A stretch of DNA of 57,092 nucleotides from an uncultured Lachnospiraceae bacterium (GCA_902790935.1 CADATP010000005.1:1-57092), one strand, 5' to 3'; positions 16,818 to 26,162 are shown, numbered from the stretch's first letter. The notes: generated from the sequence alone by a model not told the origin. Translations and numbers: made by a program.

Positions 16818-17378
16818 ATGGCTAACATCATAATTGCACTTTCCGGACCTGAGGAATCCACAGGCATACGAAGCGTTCTTGCAAGATGCGGTTACCGATC
16901 TGTGTTTATATGCGCCAACGGCGCACAGGCCATCGCGAAGATGGACGACCTTGACGATGGGATCGTTATCTGCGGATATAAACTGCAAGACATGATGTAC
17001 TCGCAGCTGCGTGATAATCTTAGATATGGATTTGATATGTTGCTGCTGGTATCGCAAAAGCATGTTAATGATTGCGACGGAAATGGAATAGTGACTTTAA
17101 CAATGCCGCTTAAGGTCGATGTCCTGATGTCTACTTTAAACTCGATGGTTGATGAACAGATCAGACGGAAAAAGAGGGACAGACTAAGGCCTAAGACCAG
17201 AAGTGAAGAAGATATGCGGATACTTAATGAGGCTAAGGCTCTTTTGATGTCGAGAAACAATATGACGGAGGAGCAGGCTCATAAATATATCCAGAAAAAC
17301 AGTATGGAAACGGGCTCGGGACTGGTGGAGACCGCCGCGAAGGTCCTGACTCTTATGAGATCAAACAAAAACGCATAA
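16818..17378 (+). CDS. ANTAR-domain regulator with degenerate receiver
   Basis: 186 residues. The N-terminal 120 residues look like a receiver fold (ANIIIALSGPEES, VFICANGAQAIAKM), but where the phospho-acceptor Asp is expected the sequence reads IVICGYKLQD (Cys52-Gly53). The C-terminal about 55 residues are a good ANTAR domain (RILNEAKALLMSRNNMTEEQAHKYIQ). ANTAR proteins bind paired RNA hairpins and prevent termination, often for nitrogen genes. ATG 16818 is preferred over GTG 16809 because AGGAGG is at 16804-16809. The input signal probably does not involve standard phosphorylation. Confidence 0.85.
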   Translation: MANIIIALSGPEESTGIRSVLARCGYRSVFICANGAQAIAKMDDLDDGIVICGYKLQDMMYSQLRDNLRYGFDMLLLVSQKHVNDCDGNGIVTLTMPLKVDVLMSTLNSMVDEQIRRKKRDRLRPKTRSEEDMRILNEAKALLMSRNNMTEEQAHKYIQKNSMETGSGLVETAAKVLTLMRSNKNA

Positions 17379-17406
17379 ATGAATTTGCTTAAACAGAGGT
17401 TTTGAT

Positions 17407-18270
17407 ATGAAATTTACGAAAATGCACGGATGCGGAAATGATTATATATATGTTAACGGCGCTACGGAAATTATTCCTGCCGACAAGAAGCCTGAAATAG
17501 TAAGGCGTTTAAGCGACAGACATTTTGGAATCGGCGGAGACGGTGTTATTTTCATTAATCCTTCCGATGAAGCTGATTTTGAGATGGAGATGTTTAATGC
17601 CGACGGTACGAGAAGCGAGATGTGCGGAAACGGGATCAGATGCGTTGCCAAGTATGTATATGACAAAGGGCTTACAGCATCTAAGGAGATAAAGATCGTA
17701 AGCGCAGGAAAGGTTAAGATAATTACCGTTGAATCGGAGAAAACCGGCGCAGATACTCCTTCGGGAAAAGAAGCTCTTACACTTAAGGTAAATATGGGAA
17801 GTCCTATTTTAGAACCCGAGCTTATTCCTGTTCTTGTATCCGGAGACAGGGCGATAGATGCGGATATAGAGGTCCTTGGGAAGAATTACAAGATGACCTG
17901 CGTATCTATGGGAAATCCTCACGCCATCGTCTTTTCGGAGGGTGTTAAGGATATGAATCTTGAGGCAGTAGGACCTTATTTTGAGAACCATAAAATGTTC
18001 CCGAGAAGAACAAATACGGAATTTGTTGAAGTTATAGACAAAAGCAACGTAAATATGAGGGTCTGGGAGAGAGGAACCGGAGAAACCTTAGCTTGCGGAA
18101 CCGGAGCCTGCGCTACTGCAGTGGCATGTGTGCTTAACGGTAAGACTGAAAATAAGGTCACAGTCCATTTGCTTGGAGGAGACCTTCTTATAGAGTGGGA
18201 CCGCGATGCGGATCTTGTTTATATGACCGGCCCTGCTACCACGGTTTTCGAAGGCGAAGTGAATGTATAA
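17407..18270 (+). CDS. dapF: diaminopimelate epimerase
   Basis: 287 residues. It interconverts LL- and meso-diaminopimelate for lysine and peptidoglycan. Both catalytic cysteines are in place: SEMCGNGIRC (about 72-81) and ACGTGACATAVA (about 230-241). MKFTKMHGCGNDYIY is the standard N-terminus. It is paired with dapL downstream. Confidence 0.97.
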   Translation: MKFTKMHGCGNDYIYVNGATEIIPADKKPEIVRRLSDRHFGIGGDGVIFINPSDEADFEMEMFNADGTRSEMCGNGIRCVAKYVYDKGLTASKEIKIVSAGKVKIITVESEKTGADTPSGKEALTLKVNMGSPILEPELIPVLVSGDRAIDADIEVLGKNYKMTCVSMGNPHAIVFSEGVKDMNLEAVGPYFENHKMFPRRTNTEFVEVIDKSNVNMRVWERGTGETLACGTGACATAVACVLNGKTENKVTVHLLGGDLLIEWDRDADLVYMTGPATTVFEGEVNV

Positions 18271-18311
18271 ATGTGCATCGGCACTAATATAGAAATGCGA
18301 GGATTACAACT

Positions 18312-19532
18312 ATGGTTAAGGCAAATGACAATTACCTCAAACTCCCGGGAAGTTATTTATTTTCCACAATAGGAAAGAAAGTAAGGGAATTTAGCGAGGC
18401 AAACCCTGATGCAAAGATCATCAGACTCGGTATCGGCGATGTTACCCAGCCTCTTGCACCTTCAATCATCAAGGCGCTTCACAGCGCAGTTGACGAGATG
18501 GGTGCAAAGGAGACCTTTAGAGGATATGCACCGGATCTCGGATATGAGTTTTTGAGAAATGCGATCTCGGAGAATGATTACCGCGCCAGAGGATGCGATA
18601 TTTCCGCTGATGAGATATTTGTGTCCGACGGAGCAAAATGTGATTGCTCAAATATTCAGGAGATCTTCAACCTTGATAATAAAATCGCAGTATGCGACCC
18701 GGTTTATCCTGTTTACGTAGATTCAAACGTTATGGCCGGAAGAGCCGGTTCTTACGATGCAAAGACAGAAACCTGGAGCGATGTGATCTATATGCCTTGT
18801 ACGGCTGAGAACGGCTTTGCTCCCGAGATACCCGAAAAGACTCCGGATCTTATCTACCTTTGTTTCCCCAACAATCCTACGGGAGCTACCATTAAGAAGG
18901 CTCAGCTTCAGGAGTGGGTTGATTATGCAAACAAGGTGGGAGCCATAATCCTCTATGACGCGGCTTATGAGGCATACATTTCAGAGAGCGATGTCCCTCA
19001 CTCAATATATGAATGTGAAGGAGCGAGAACCTGTGCCATTGAGCTGAGGTCCTTCTCGAAAAATGCCGGATTTACCGGAGTAAGACTTGGATTTACCGTA
19101 ATTCCCAAGGAACTTAAGGCGGGAGATGTAGCGCTTCATCCCCTTTGGGCAAGACGCCACGGAACCAAGTATAACGGAGCGCCTTATATCATTCAGCGCG
19201 CCGGGGAGGCGGTATATACTCCCGAAGGAAAAGAGCAGCTTAAAGCTCAGGTTGCTTATTATATGAACAATGCCAAGTATATCTACGAGGGATTAAAGAG
19301 CGCGGGATATACGGTTTCCGGTGGTGTTAACGCTCCTTATATCTGGCTTAAGACTCCGGGAAATATGACAAGTTGGGAATTCTTTGATTTCCTTCTTGAA
19401 AAGGTAAATGTGGTAGGTACTCCGGGATCGGGATTCGGACCTTCCGGAGAAGGATACTTCCGCCTTACGGCATTCGGCACATACGAAAACACTGTAGAGG
19501 CAGTAGACAGGATTAAAAGAGCAAATATTTGA
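18312..19532 (+). CDS. dapL: LL-diaminopimelate aminotransferase
   Basis: 406 residues. It converts tetrahydrodipicolinate directly to LL-diaminopimelate, by-passing the acylated DapD/E route. Typical DapL features are [14 protein letters not shown] at the N-terminus, [11 protein letters not shown], and the PLP-lysine region [15 protein letters not shown]. Next to dapF it completes the aminotransferase pathway. A GAGGATT site precedes the ATG. Confidence 0.95.
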   Translation: MVKANDNYLKLPGSYLFSTIGKKVREFSEANPDAKIIRLGIGDVTQPLAPSIIKALHSAVDEMGAKETFRGYAPDLGYEFLRNAISENDYRARGCDISADEIFVSDGAKCDCSNIQEIFNLDNKIAVCDPVYPVYVDSNVMAGRAGSYDAKTETWSDVIYMPCTAENGFAPEIPEKTPDLIYLCFPNNPTGATIKKAQLQEWVDYANKVGAIILYDAAYEAYISESDVPHSIYECEGARTCAIELRSFSKNAGFTGVRLGFTVIPKELKAGDVALHPLWARRHGTKYNGAPYIIQRAGEAVYTPEGKEQLKAQVAYYMNNAKYIYEGLKSAGYTVSGGVNAPYIWLKTPGNMTSWEFFDFLLEKVNVVGTPGSGFGPSGEGYFRLTAFGTYENTVEAVDRIKRANI

Positions 19533-19552
19533 TAGATCAAGGTAGGGATCTT

Positions 19553-20062
19553 ATGGACTATACTTATCTTATTATTTGGCTTGTGCTGTTCTTGATACTT
19601 ATTGTCATAGAGATGATAACGACTGCGCTTGCTGCGGTCTGGATCGGAATAGGTTGCCTTTTTGGCGCGGTTTTGGCCGCCTTTGGACTTCCTGTATGGC
19701 TCCAGATCATAGCATCCGCGCTTGTATCTTTCCTTTGTTTTGCCTTTTTAAGGCCGGGTATCAAGAGAAAGTTTGACAGAAAAAGGTGGCAGCAGAGCCT
19801 TAAAAATCTTGTGGGTACCAGAGCCCTGGTTACCAGCGAGATCGATAACTTAAGAGGGATAGGTGAAATAAGGATCGGAGGAAAGGAGTACGCTGCAAGA
19901 AGTGCTGAACGCGGCGTTGAGATTCCTCACGGAACTGTTGTTGTAATTGTGGATGTAAGAGGTGAGATCATGATAGTCGATACCGATTATACCGTGGACA
20001 ACAACTTAAGGTCGAGAAAATCCGAAGCCAGGCTGGATCCCGGCATAATGGACGATTTTTAA
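19553..20062 (+). CDS. NfeD-like membrane protein
   Basis: 169 residues. Two or three membrane segments in the first 75 residues (YLIIWLVLFLILIVIEM, and the segments around FLCFAFLRPG) are followed by a C-terminal OB-like domain with LVGTRALVTSEI, GEIRIGGKEYAARS and IMIVD. This is the short NfeD class, thought to act with SPFH/flotillin proteins in membrane quality control. No flotillin gene is adjacent. ATG 19553 is preferred because GGTAGGG is well placed and the longer frame overlaps dapL. Confidence 0.8.
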   Translation: MDYTYLIIWLVLFLILIVIEMITTALAAVWIGIGCLFGAVLAAFGLPVWLQIIASALVSFLCFAFLRPGIKRKFDRKRWQQSLKNLVGTRALVTSEIDNLRGIGEIRIGGKEYAARSAERGVEIPHGTVVVIVDVRGEIMIVDTDYTVDNNLRSRKSEARLDPGIMDDF

Positions 20063-20091
20063 TAATGAAAAAATGATTGGAGGATGGAAAC

Positions 20092-21075
20092 ATGGACTTA
20101 CGCGGAAGAGATTTTTTAAAGCTTCTTGATTACACCCCTGAGGAGATAAAGTATCTTCTTGATCTTGCGGCGGATCTTAAGGACAAGAAGAAAAAAGGCA
20201 TACTCGTTGACCACCATAAAGGAAAGAATATTGCCCTGATATTTGAGAAGACAAGTACAAGAACCCGCTGTTCTTTTGAAGTGGCAGCTCATGATCTCGG
20301 TATGGGAACAACTTATCTCGATCCTTCGGGATCCCAGATTGGTAAGAAGGAATCCATCGCGGATACCGCAAGAGTTCTCGGAAGCATGTTCGACGGTATC
20401 GAATACCGCGGATACGGTCAGGAAATAGTCGAAGAGCTTGCGAAGTATTCAAAGGTTCCTGTTTGGAACGGACTTACCAATGAGTTCCATCCTACACAGA
20501 TGCTTGCGGATATGCTTACTATTATCGAGGAGTTCGGACACCTTGAAGGAATAAAGCTTGCTTACATGGGAGATGCCCGCTACAACACCGGCAATTCTTT
20601 AATGGTTGCCTGTGCAAAGATGGGTATGCATTTTTACGGATGCGCTCCTAAGAAGTACTGGCCGGATGCGGAGCTTGTAAAGACCGCAAAAGAAATCGCG
20701 GCAAAGACCGGCGGAAGCATCAATCTTACCGAGGATCCTATGGAGGGAACTAAGGGAGCGGATGTTGTTTGCACAGATGTCTGGGTATCCATGGGCGAAC
20801 CTGATGAAATCTGGGCTGAGAGGATTGCTGATCTTAAGGCATATCAGGTTAATTCTGCTATAATGAAGAACGCATCCGAAAAGGCAATCTTTATGCACTG
20901 TCTTCCTGCTTTCCATGATCTTAAGACCAAGATCGGAGCACAGGTGGGAGAAAAATTCGGTATCACCGAGATGGAAGTCACGGACGAAGTCTTCGAGTCA
21001 GCTCAGAGCCGCGTGTTTGAGGAAGCTGAAAACCGTATGCATACCATCAAAGCCGTAATTGATGCTACGGTTTAA
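20092..21075 (+). CDS. argF: ornithine carbamoyltransferase
   Basis: 327 residues. It makes citrulline from ornithine and carbamoyl phosphate. The carbamoyl-phosphate site STRTR is at about 54-58. HCLPAFHD, the ornithine carbamoyltransferase-specific block, is near residue 268, and [13 protein letters not shown] is also typical. It could serve arginine synthesis, or catabolism in the arginine deiminase pathway. No other arg or arc gene is near. TTGGAGGA (20077-20084) sets the ATG at 20092. Confidence 0.95.
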   Translation: MDLRGRDFLKLLDYTPEEIKYLLDLAADLKDKKKKGILVDHHKGKNIALIFEKTSTRTRCSFEVAAHDLGMGTTYLDPSGSQIGKKESIADTARVLGSMFDGIEYRGYGQEIVEELAKYSKVPVWNGLTNEFHPTQMLADMLTIIEEFGHLEGIKLAYMGDARYNTGNSLMVACAKMGMHFYGCAPKKYWPDAELVKTAKEIAAKTGGSINLTEDPMEGTKGADVVCTDVWVSMGEPDEIWAERIADLKAYQVNSAIMKNASEKAIFMHCLPAFHDLKTKIGAQVGEKFGITEMEVTDEVFESAQSRVFEEAENRMHTIKAVIDATV

Positions 21076-21144
21076 ATAAAGGACCGGCGGATAGCCCCAA
21101 AGTCCGGATAGAGGAAGAGTCCGGATGCGAAAGAAGAAATAACA

Positions 21145-22182
21145 TTGAAGTCAGAGATACTTAAGCTTTTGAAAAGTACAAATGAATATGTATCCGGGCA
21201 GGAGCTCTGCGAGAAATTCGGAGTTTCGAGAACGGCGATCTGGAAGGCTATCGAGGGACTGAAAAAAGACGGCTATGAGATTGAGGCGGTAAGAAACCGC
21301 GGATATAAGCTGGCCGAAAACGGAAGCGATGTTTTTTGTCAGAGAGAGCTAAGCTCCCAGATCGCCGGCATATCCCTGATAAAAGAGGCTGTTTTCTTTG
21401 AGGAGATCGGCTCTACCAACACCGAAGCCAAAAGACGCGCCGAAGAAGGAACGGGCGAGGGCCTTTTACTTGTTGCCGACAGGCAGACTGCCGGAAAGGG
21501 AAGACGGGGAAGAAGCTGGATCAGTCCCGCAGGGAAAAATGCTTATTACACACTTCTTCTTAGGCCTGATATTTCTCCGGAGAAAGCGCCGATGCTAACT
21601 CTCGTTATGGCACTTTCCGTTGCATCAGCTCTTGAGGATATGTATAATGGCGGGGTTAGAGATGAAATAAAAGCGGCTTTCGGCGTTACGAGCGCGGAAG
21701 AAAGATCCGTTAAGATCAAGTGGCCCAATGACGTTCTTATCGGAGGCAGAAAAATCTGCGGTATACTTACTGAGATGAGCGCCGAGAATGATTATATCCA
21801 GTATGTCGTGATCGGCGTTGGTCTGAATATAAAGCCACAGGAATTTGCCGAAGAGATAGCTGATAAGGCTACAAGCATCGATACCCAGTGGGGGATTACT
21901 ACCAAAAGATGCAAGCTTGTTGCCGATATTATGCGATACTTTGAAAAGTATTATAAAGAGTTTTTGAGAGGCGAGTGCCTTGGAGGATTGAAGAGCAAGT
22001 ATGAAAGCTTTTTGATAAACAAGGGCAGAGGCGTCCTCGTCCTTGACCCTAAGGGTGAATATACGGGAAAAGCTCTCGGGATCAATGATGGCGGAGAGCT
22101 TATTGTTAAAAAAGAAAACGGCGAGACAGTGGAAGTTTATGCCGGCGAAGTTTCCGTAAGAGGAATTTACGGATATACCTAA
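21145..22182 (+). CDS. birA: bifunctional biotin ligase/biotin operon repressor
   Basis: 345 residues. An N-terminal winged helix (about 1-60, VSRTAIWKAIEGLKKDGYEI) is followed by the biotin-protein ligase core with GKGRRGRSWISP and KWPNDVLIGGRKICGILTEM, then the C-terminal SH3-like domain. A 20-residue extra segment (VRDEIKAAFGVTSAEE, about 172-187) lies before the KWPND motif. The start is TTG at 21145 with only a weak AAGAAG site, in a 69-nt gap that contains AGTCCGGAT twice (21101 and 21118). Confidence 0.93.
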   Translation: MKSEILKLLKSTNEYVSGQELCEKFGVSRTAIWKAIEGLKKDGYEIEAVRNRGYKLAENGSDVFCQRELSSQIAGISLIKEAVFFEEIGSTNTEAKRRAEEGTGEGLLLVADRQTAGKGRRGRSWISPAGKNAYYTLLLRPDISPEKAPMLTLVMALSVASALEDMYNGGVRDEIKAAFGVTSAEERSVKIKWPNDVLIGGRKICGILTEMSAENDYIQYVVIGVGLNIKPQEFAEEIADKATSIDTQWGITTKRCKLVADIMRYFEKYYKEFLRGECLGGLKSKYESFLINKGRGVLVLDPKGEYTGKALGINDGGELIVKKENGETVEVYAGEVSVRGIYGYT

Positions 22183-22196
22183 GATAAGGAATAAGT

Positions 22197-22604
22197 ATGA
22201 GTAACGATTCAGTTTTTACGAATGATGACAGGGGCGTTTTGAAGGACGGACGCGTTGTGCTCTGCGGAGCCAACGCTTATGAAAAAAAGTATTACTTTAA
22301 TAAGAAGTTTTCCAAACTGCCCGAGTCGATACAGAAAGAACTTCATATTATATGCGTTCTTTTTACGGAAGAGGTAGGCGGACTTTTCTATATCGTATTT
22401 GATGAGGACGGCGGCGTATCTCTTGAAACCAACGCGGACGATGATGACATTTATTATGATGAGATATCTTCCGGGCTGCTTGCCGGCGAGATAAGAAGAA
22501 CGAGAGCTGAGCTTTTGGAGTCGCTGAGCATTTACTACCGCATGGCGATACTTGGCGAAAAGCCCGCGGATCTTCTTGATGAAATTGAAGGAACGGAAGA
22601 TTAA
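22197..22604 (+). CDS. conserved Lachnospiraceae protein, possibly DUF6145
   Basis: 135 residues, soluble and acidic. The core reads VVLCGANAYEKKYYFN and LHIICVLFTEEVGGLFYIVFDEDGG, then an acidic Asp-rich loop and a C-terminal helix. I recall this type, always between birA and dusB in Lachnospiraceae, as an uncharacterised family (probably DUF6145); the name should be verified. No catalytic motif is visible. The gap to birA is 14 nt and to dusB 14 nt. Confidence 0.7.
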   Translation: MSNDSVFTNDDRGVLKDGRVVLCGANAYEKKYYFNKKFSKLPESIQKELHIICVLFTEEVGGLFYIVFDEDGGVSLETNADDDDIYYDEISSGLLAGEIRRTRAELLESLSIYYRMAILGEKPADLLDEIEGTED

Positions 22605-22618
22605 TCTTCTATATCTGT

Positions 22619-23587
22619 ATGAGCAAATTGCGTATCGGCTCTCTTGAGCTTAAAAACAATTGCATATTGGCACCAATGGCAGGTGTAACAGACCTGCCAT
22701 TTCGTATTCTTTGCTCCGAGATGGGAGCGGGGATGGTCTGCATGGAGATGGTGAGCGCAAAAGCCATTTCCTATAATAATAAGAATACGGTCGACCTCCT
22801 TAAGGTAGAGGAGAGCGAAAGACCGGCATCACTCCAGCTTTTCGGGTCCGAGCCCGAGCTTATAGGGGAAGTGGTTAAAAAGATAGACCATCGAAACTAT
22901 GACGTGCTTGACTTTAATATGGGATGTCCTGTACCTAAAGTTGTTAATAACGGAGAGGGATCGGCTCTTATGAAAAATCCCGACCTTGCCTTTAGGATCA
23001 TGGAGCAGCTTGTGAAGAATTCCTCAAAGCCTGTTACCGTTAAGTTCAGAAAAGGATTTGACGCAGAGCATGTAAATGCGGTTGAAACCGCAAAGGCCGC
23101 CGAGGCAGCAGGTGTAAATGCAGTAGCTGTCCACGGAAGAACAAGGACGCAGTACTATTCCGGAGAGGCAGACTGGGATATAATCAGACAGGTAAAGGAA
23201 GCTGTTTCTATTCCTGTGATCGGAAACGGAGATGTTACTTCTCCCGAAAAAGCTAGAGCGCTTATAGATCAGACCGGCTGTGACGGTGTTATGATAGGCC
23301 GCGGTGCGGAAGGAAATCCCTGGATATTTAAACAGGTTGTACATTTCCTTGAGACCGGAGAAAAGTTAGATCCTCCGTCGCCCGCCGAGAAAAAAGCTCT
23401 TGCGATACGTCACGCGGATCTTATGTTAAAATACAAAGGCGAACATGTAGCTATTCAGGAAATGAGAAAACATCTCGCCTGGTACACCGCGGGCATGCCG
23501 AATTCCTCAAGATTCCGTGGCAGGATCAACAGTATGACTACTATGGAAGAGTTACTTGAAGGGGTTGAGGAGATATTTGGGGAATAG
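22619..23587 (+). CDS. dusB: tRNA-dihydrouridine synthase
   Basis: 322 residues. FMN-dependent reduction of uridines in the tRNA D-loop. The motifs LAPMAGVTDLPFRIL, FNMGCPVPKVV (catalytic Cys about 101) and MIGRGAEGNPWIF are all present. It ends a run of closely spaced genes. The 497-nt gap that follows holds a folded element and the ribosomal promoter. Confidence 0.95.
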   Translation: MSKLRIGSLELKNNCILAPMAGVTDLPFRILCSEMGAGMVCMEMVSAKAISYNNKNTVDLLKVEESERPASLQLFGSEPELIGEVVKKIDHRNYDVLDFNMGCPVPKVVNNGEGSALMKNPDLAFRIMEQLVKNSSKPVTVKFRKGFDAEHVNAVETAKAAEAAGVNAVAVHGRTRTQYYSGEADWDIIRQVKEAVSIPVIGNGDVTSPEKARALIDQTGCDGVMIGRGAEGNPWIFKQVVHFLETGEKLDPPSPAEKKALAIRHADLMLKYKGEHVAIQEMRKHLAWYTAGMPNSSRFRGRINSMTTMEELLEGVEEIFGE

Positions 23588-23597
23588 TTTAGAAGGA

Positions 23598-23730
23598 GAA
23601 GCTGCAACAGATTTCACGAGCGAACCGTGTAGCGTCGCCGGCACTTAACGAGCATTTATGCGAGTTTAGTACCGCTGCGTAACGCGTTACGAGGCGAGAG
23701 CCGTGTGAGCGACGAAACTGTTGTAGCTTC
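23598..23730. other. large structured element dusB-rpsJ
   Basis: GAAGCTGCAACAG (23598-23610) pairs over 13 bp, with one G-U, with CTGTTGTAGCTTC (23718-23730); TTTC/GAAA extends the stem. Inner pairs include GTCGC (23634-23638) with GCGAC (23709-23713) and the perfect palindrome GTAACGCGTTAC (23679-23690). There is no T-run, so it is not a plain terminator. It lies after dusB and before the rpsJ promoter, so it is probably in the dusB transcript. Confidence 0.6.
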
Positions 23731-23782
23731 GACTGAAAAAGAATTAGTAATAAAATATTTACAATTTTTTCTAAAAAACTTC

Positions 23783-23811
23783 TTGCAATATTTACAAATA
23801 GATGTTATATT
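23783..23811 (+). promoter_or_regulatory. promoter of the S10 ribosomal operon
   Basis: TTGCAA (23783-23788), 17-nt spacer, TATATT (23806-23811), within an A/T-rich stretch. This gives a start near 23818 and an untranslated leader of about 265 nt before rpsJ, consistent with a regulated ribosomal protein operon. Confidence 0.8.
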
Positions 23812-23817
23812 AGTCCT

Positions 23818-24084
23818 TGCTGTGGCATGATAGCTATGAAACGTGAGGTTGCTGCTATCGGGTGATCGATAGCAGGTTTTCCGTGGAGCGAATGTCAAGT
23901 TCAGAAAACTGACGACAAGTCACTGTACCGAATTTAAGTCTGCAATAGTGCAGAAACTACGTGTGATCTGCTCCGAAAGGGGCAAAAAAGGTCCGGAACG
24001 TTGCTAACGGATTAGGATACACACGGCAATGTGTACAGTCACCGCTTGTCGCATACGAAATGCGAAAAGGAGGCGACTTTTTTT
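23818..24084 (+). promoter_or_regulatory. S10 operon mRNA leader (candidate ribosomal-protein leader)
   Basis: The leader contains CTGCTATCG/CGATAGCAG (23852-23875, 9 bp) and TACACA/TGTGTA (24018-24035). At its end are two mutually exclusive pairings: CGCAT (24050-24054) with ATGCG (24060-24064), or GTCGC (24048-24052) with GCGAC (24073-24077). The second pairing takes in the end of the AGGAGG site and is followed by seven T up to the ATG. In other bacteria S10 leaders are bound by L4 or another operon product; which protein acts here is unknown. Confidence 0.65.
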
Positions 24085-24402
24085 ATGGCAAGTCAAATTA
24101 TGAGAATTACCCTTAAGGCTTATGATCATCAGCTCATCGATGCATCTGCAGTAAAGATCATCGATACTTTAAAGAAGAGCGGCGCCCAGGTCAGCGGACC
24201 CGTTCCTCTTCCTACTAAGAAGGAAGTAGTTACTATCCTCAGAGCTACTCATAAGTATAAGGATTCCAGAGAACAGTTCGAGCAGAGAACTCACAAGAGA
24301 CTCATCGACGTTGTTACTGCTGGTGCAAAGACTGTTGAATCACTTCAGCGTCTTGAAATGCCTGCCGGTGTTTACATCGACATCAAGATGAAGAACAAAT
24401 AA
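24085..24402 (+). CDS. rpsJ: 30S ribosomal protein S10
   Basis: 105 residues. [13 protein letters not shown] and [17 protein letters not shown] are canonical S10. ATG 24085 is chosen because AGGAGG (24068-24073) precedes it and the upstream in-frame codons lie in the structured leader. A second ATG five codons in (MRITLK) would give the classical length. It is the first gene of the S10 operon and assembles in the 30S head. A 107-nt spacer separates it from rplC. Confidence 0.96.
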   Translation: MASQIMRITLKAYDHQLIDASAVKIIDTLKKSGAQVSGPVPLPTKKEVVTILRATHKYKDSREQFEQRTHKRLIDVVTAGAKTVESLQRLEMPAGVYIDIKMKNK

Positions 24403-24509
24403 GTCTTCATATTATAACTTTTTAAACAAAAACCTCTACTAGACAAGAACGGTAAGCTGCAACGGGTAAACCGGTCCGCTATGTAGAAATCAGGAGGTAA
24501 ATTTTTAAA

Positions 24510-25193
24510 ATGAAAAAAGCAATTTTGACAACAAAGATTGGAATGACCCAGATCTTTGGCGAGAACGGAACACTTATCCCTGTTACCGTACTTCAGGCAG
24601 GTCCCTGCGTAGTTACTCAGGTTAAGACCGATGAGAATGACGGATACAGCGCAGTTCAGGTTGGCTTCGTTGATTCCAAAGACAGAGTTGTTAACAAAGA
24701 TGGTAAGGGTTCAAAGAAGACCTACAATCGCCATGCAGCAGGCAAGGCTGAGCAGGGACACTTCAAGAAGGCCGGAACATCATCCAAGAAATATGTCAGA
24801 GAGTTTCGCTTTGAGAATGCAGAAGAGTACAAGCTCGGCGATGAGATCAAGGCTGACATCTTTGCTGAAGGAGATAAGGTAGATGCTACCGCAATCTCAA
24901 AGGGTAAAGGATTCCAGGGCGCAGTTAAGCGTCTCGGCCAGCACAGAGGACCTATGAAGCACGGTTCAAAATTCCACCGTCATCAGGGTTCAAACGGTGC
25001 ATGTTCATCACCCAGCCGTGTGTTCAAGGGAAAAGGAATGCCCGGACACATGGGAAGCGTAAAAGTTACTGTTCGCAACCTTGAAGTAGTACGTGTTGAC
25101 AGTGAGAAGAATCTTCTTCTTGTTAAGGGCGCAGTACCCGGATGCAAGAAAGCTCTTGTTACTATCAAAGAGACTACCAAGGTAGATTGCTAA
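24510..25193 (+). CDS. rplC: 50S ribosomal protein L3
   Basis: 227 residues. [17 protein letters not shown] and the conserved loop [20 protein letters not shown] identify L3, an early-assembly protein of the 50S subunit near the peptidyl-transferase centre. A short central extension ([20 protein letters not shown]) accounts for its slightly long length. An AGGAGGT site precedes the ATG. Confidence 0.97.
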   Translation: MKKAILTTKIGMTQIFGENGTLIPVTVLQAGPCVVTQVKTDENDGYSAVQVGFVDSKDRVVNKDGKGSKKTYNRHAAGKAEQGHFKKAGTSSKKYVREFRFENAEEYKLGDEIKADIFAEGDKVDATAISKGKGFQGAVKRLGQHRGPMKHGSKFHRHQGSNGACSSPSRVFKGKGMPGHMGSVKVTVRNLEVVRVDSEKNLLLVKGAVPGCKKALVTIKETTKVDC

Positions 25194-25220
25194 TTCAGAG
25201 CGAAAGGAGGACCAATTATA

Positions 25221-25841
25221 ATGGCAAACGTATCTGTTTACAATATGGAAGGCAAGGAAGTTGGTACAATCGAGCTGAATGACGCAGTTTTCGGAGCACC
25301 CGTTAACGAGCATCTCGTTCACATGGCAGTTGTACAGCAGCTTGCAAATAATCGTCAGGGTACACAGAAGGCAAAGACCCGCTCTGAAGTATCCGGCGGC
25401 GGAAGAAAACCTTGGAGACAGAAGGGAACCGGTCATGCAAGACAGGGATCCATCAGAGCTCCTCAGTGGAAAGGCGGCGGAGTAGTATTCGCACCCGTTC
25501 CCAGAGATTATTCCTTCAAGCTTAACAAGAAAGAAAAGAGAGCGGCTCTTAAGTCTGTTCTTACCGATAAGGTATTAAACGGCAACCTCGTAGTTGTTGA
25601 TGAGCTTAAGCTTGATGAGATCAAGACAAAGAGATTCACTGAAGTTATGAACAACCTCAAGGTTACCAGCGGTCTTGTAGTTATCGCTGAGAACAACGAG
25701 AATATCGTACTCAGTGCAAGAAACGTTGCAGACATCGATACCACTCTTGTTAACACCATCAACGTATACGATGTACTTAACGCAAAGACTTTGGTTCTTA
25801 CCAAAGAATCAGTTGCAAAGATCGAGGAGGTGTACGCATAA
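25221..25841 (+). CDS. rplD: 50S ribosomal protein L4
   Basis: 206 residues. The exit-tunnel loop KTRSEVSGGGRKPWRQKGTG and RAPQWKGGGVVF are diagnostic of L4. In several bacteria L4 represses its own S10 operon by binding the leader. The last base of its stop codon is shared with the rplW start (TAATG). Confidence 0.97.
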   Translation: MANVSVYNMEGKEVGTIELNDAVFGAPVNEHLVHMAVVQQLANNRQGTQKAKTRSEVSGGGRKPWRQKGTGHARQGSIRAPQWKGGGVVFAPVPRDYSFKLNKKEKRAALKSVLTDKVLNGNLVVVDELKLDEIKTKRFTEVMNNLKVTSGLVVIAENNENIVLSARNVADIDTTLVNTINVYDVLNAKTLVLTKESVAKIEEVYA

Positions 25842-26140
25842 TGGCAGACATTAAATACTATGACGTAATCCTTAAGCCCGTTGTTACTGAGAAGAGTATG
25901 GACGGCTATGCTGACAAGAAGTACACTTTCCTTGTTCATACTGAGAGCACAAAATCTCAGATCAAGGAAGCTGTAGAGAAAATGTTCGAAGGCGCTAAGG
26001 TTAAGAAGGTTAACACCATGAACCTTGACGGAAAGAACAAGAGACGCGGAGCAGTTACCGGCAAGACCGCTAAGACAAAGAAAGCTATCGTATGGCTTAC
26101 CGAGGACAGCAAGGATATCGAGATCTTCTCAGGTCTGTAA
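25841..26140 (+). CDS. rplW: 50S ribosomal protein L23
   Basis: 99 residues. DVILKPVVTEKS and KYTFLVHTESTKSQIKEAVE are typical of L23, which lies at the tunnel exit and docks trigger factor and SRP. It overlaps the rplD stop by 1 nt. Confidence 0.97.
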   Translation: MADIKYYDVILKPVVTEKSMDGYADKKYTFLVHTESTKSQIKEAVEKMFEGAKVKKVNTMNLDGKNKRRGAVTGKTAKTKKAIVWLTEDSKDIEIFSGL

Positions 26141-26162
26141 ATCCTAGGCACCGCAGATGTAT

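Noticed and set aside
24031-24084. Extended rpsJ reading frame starting 18 codons upstream
   Set aside because: The added residues lie in the structured leader, have no ribosome binding site and do not resemble S10; AGGAGG points to 24085.
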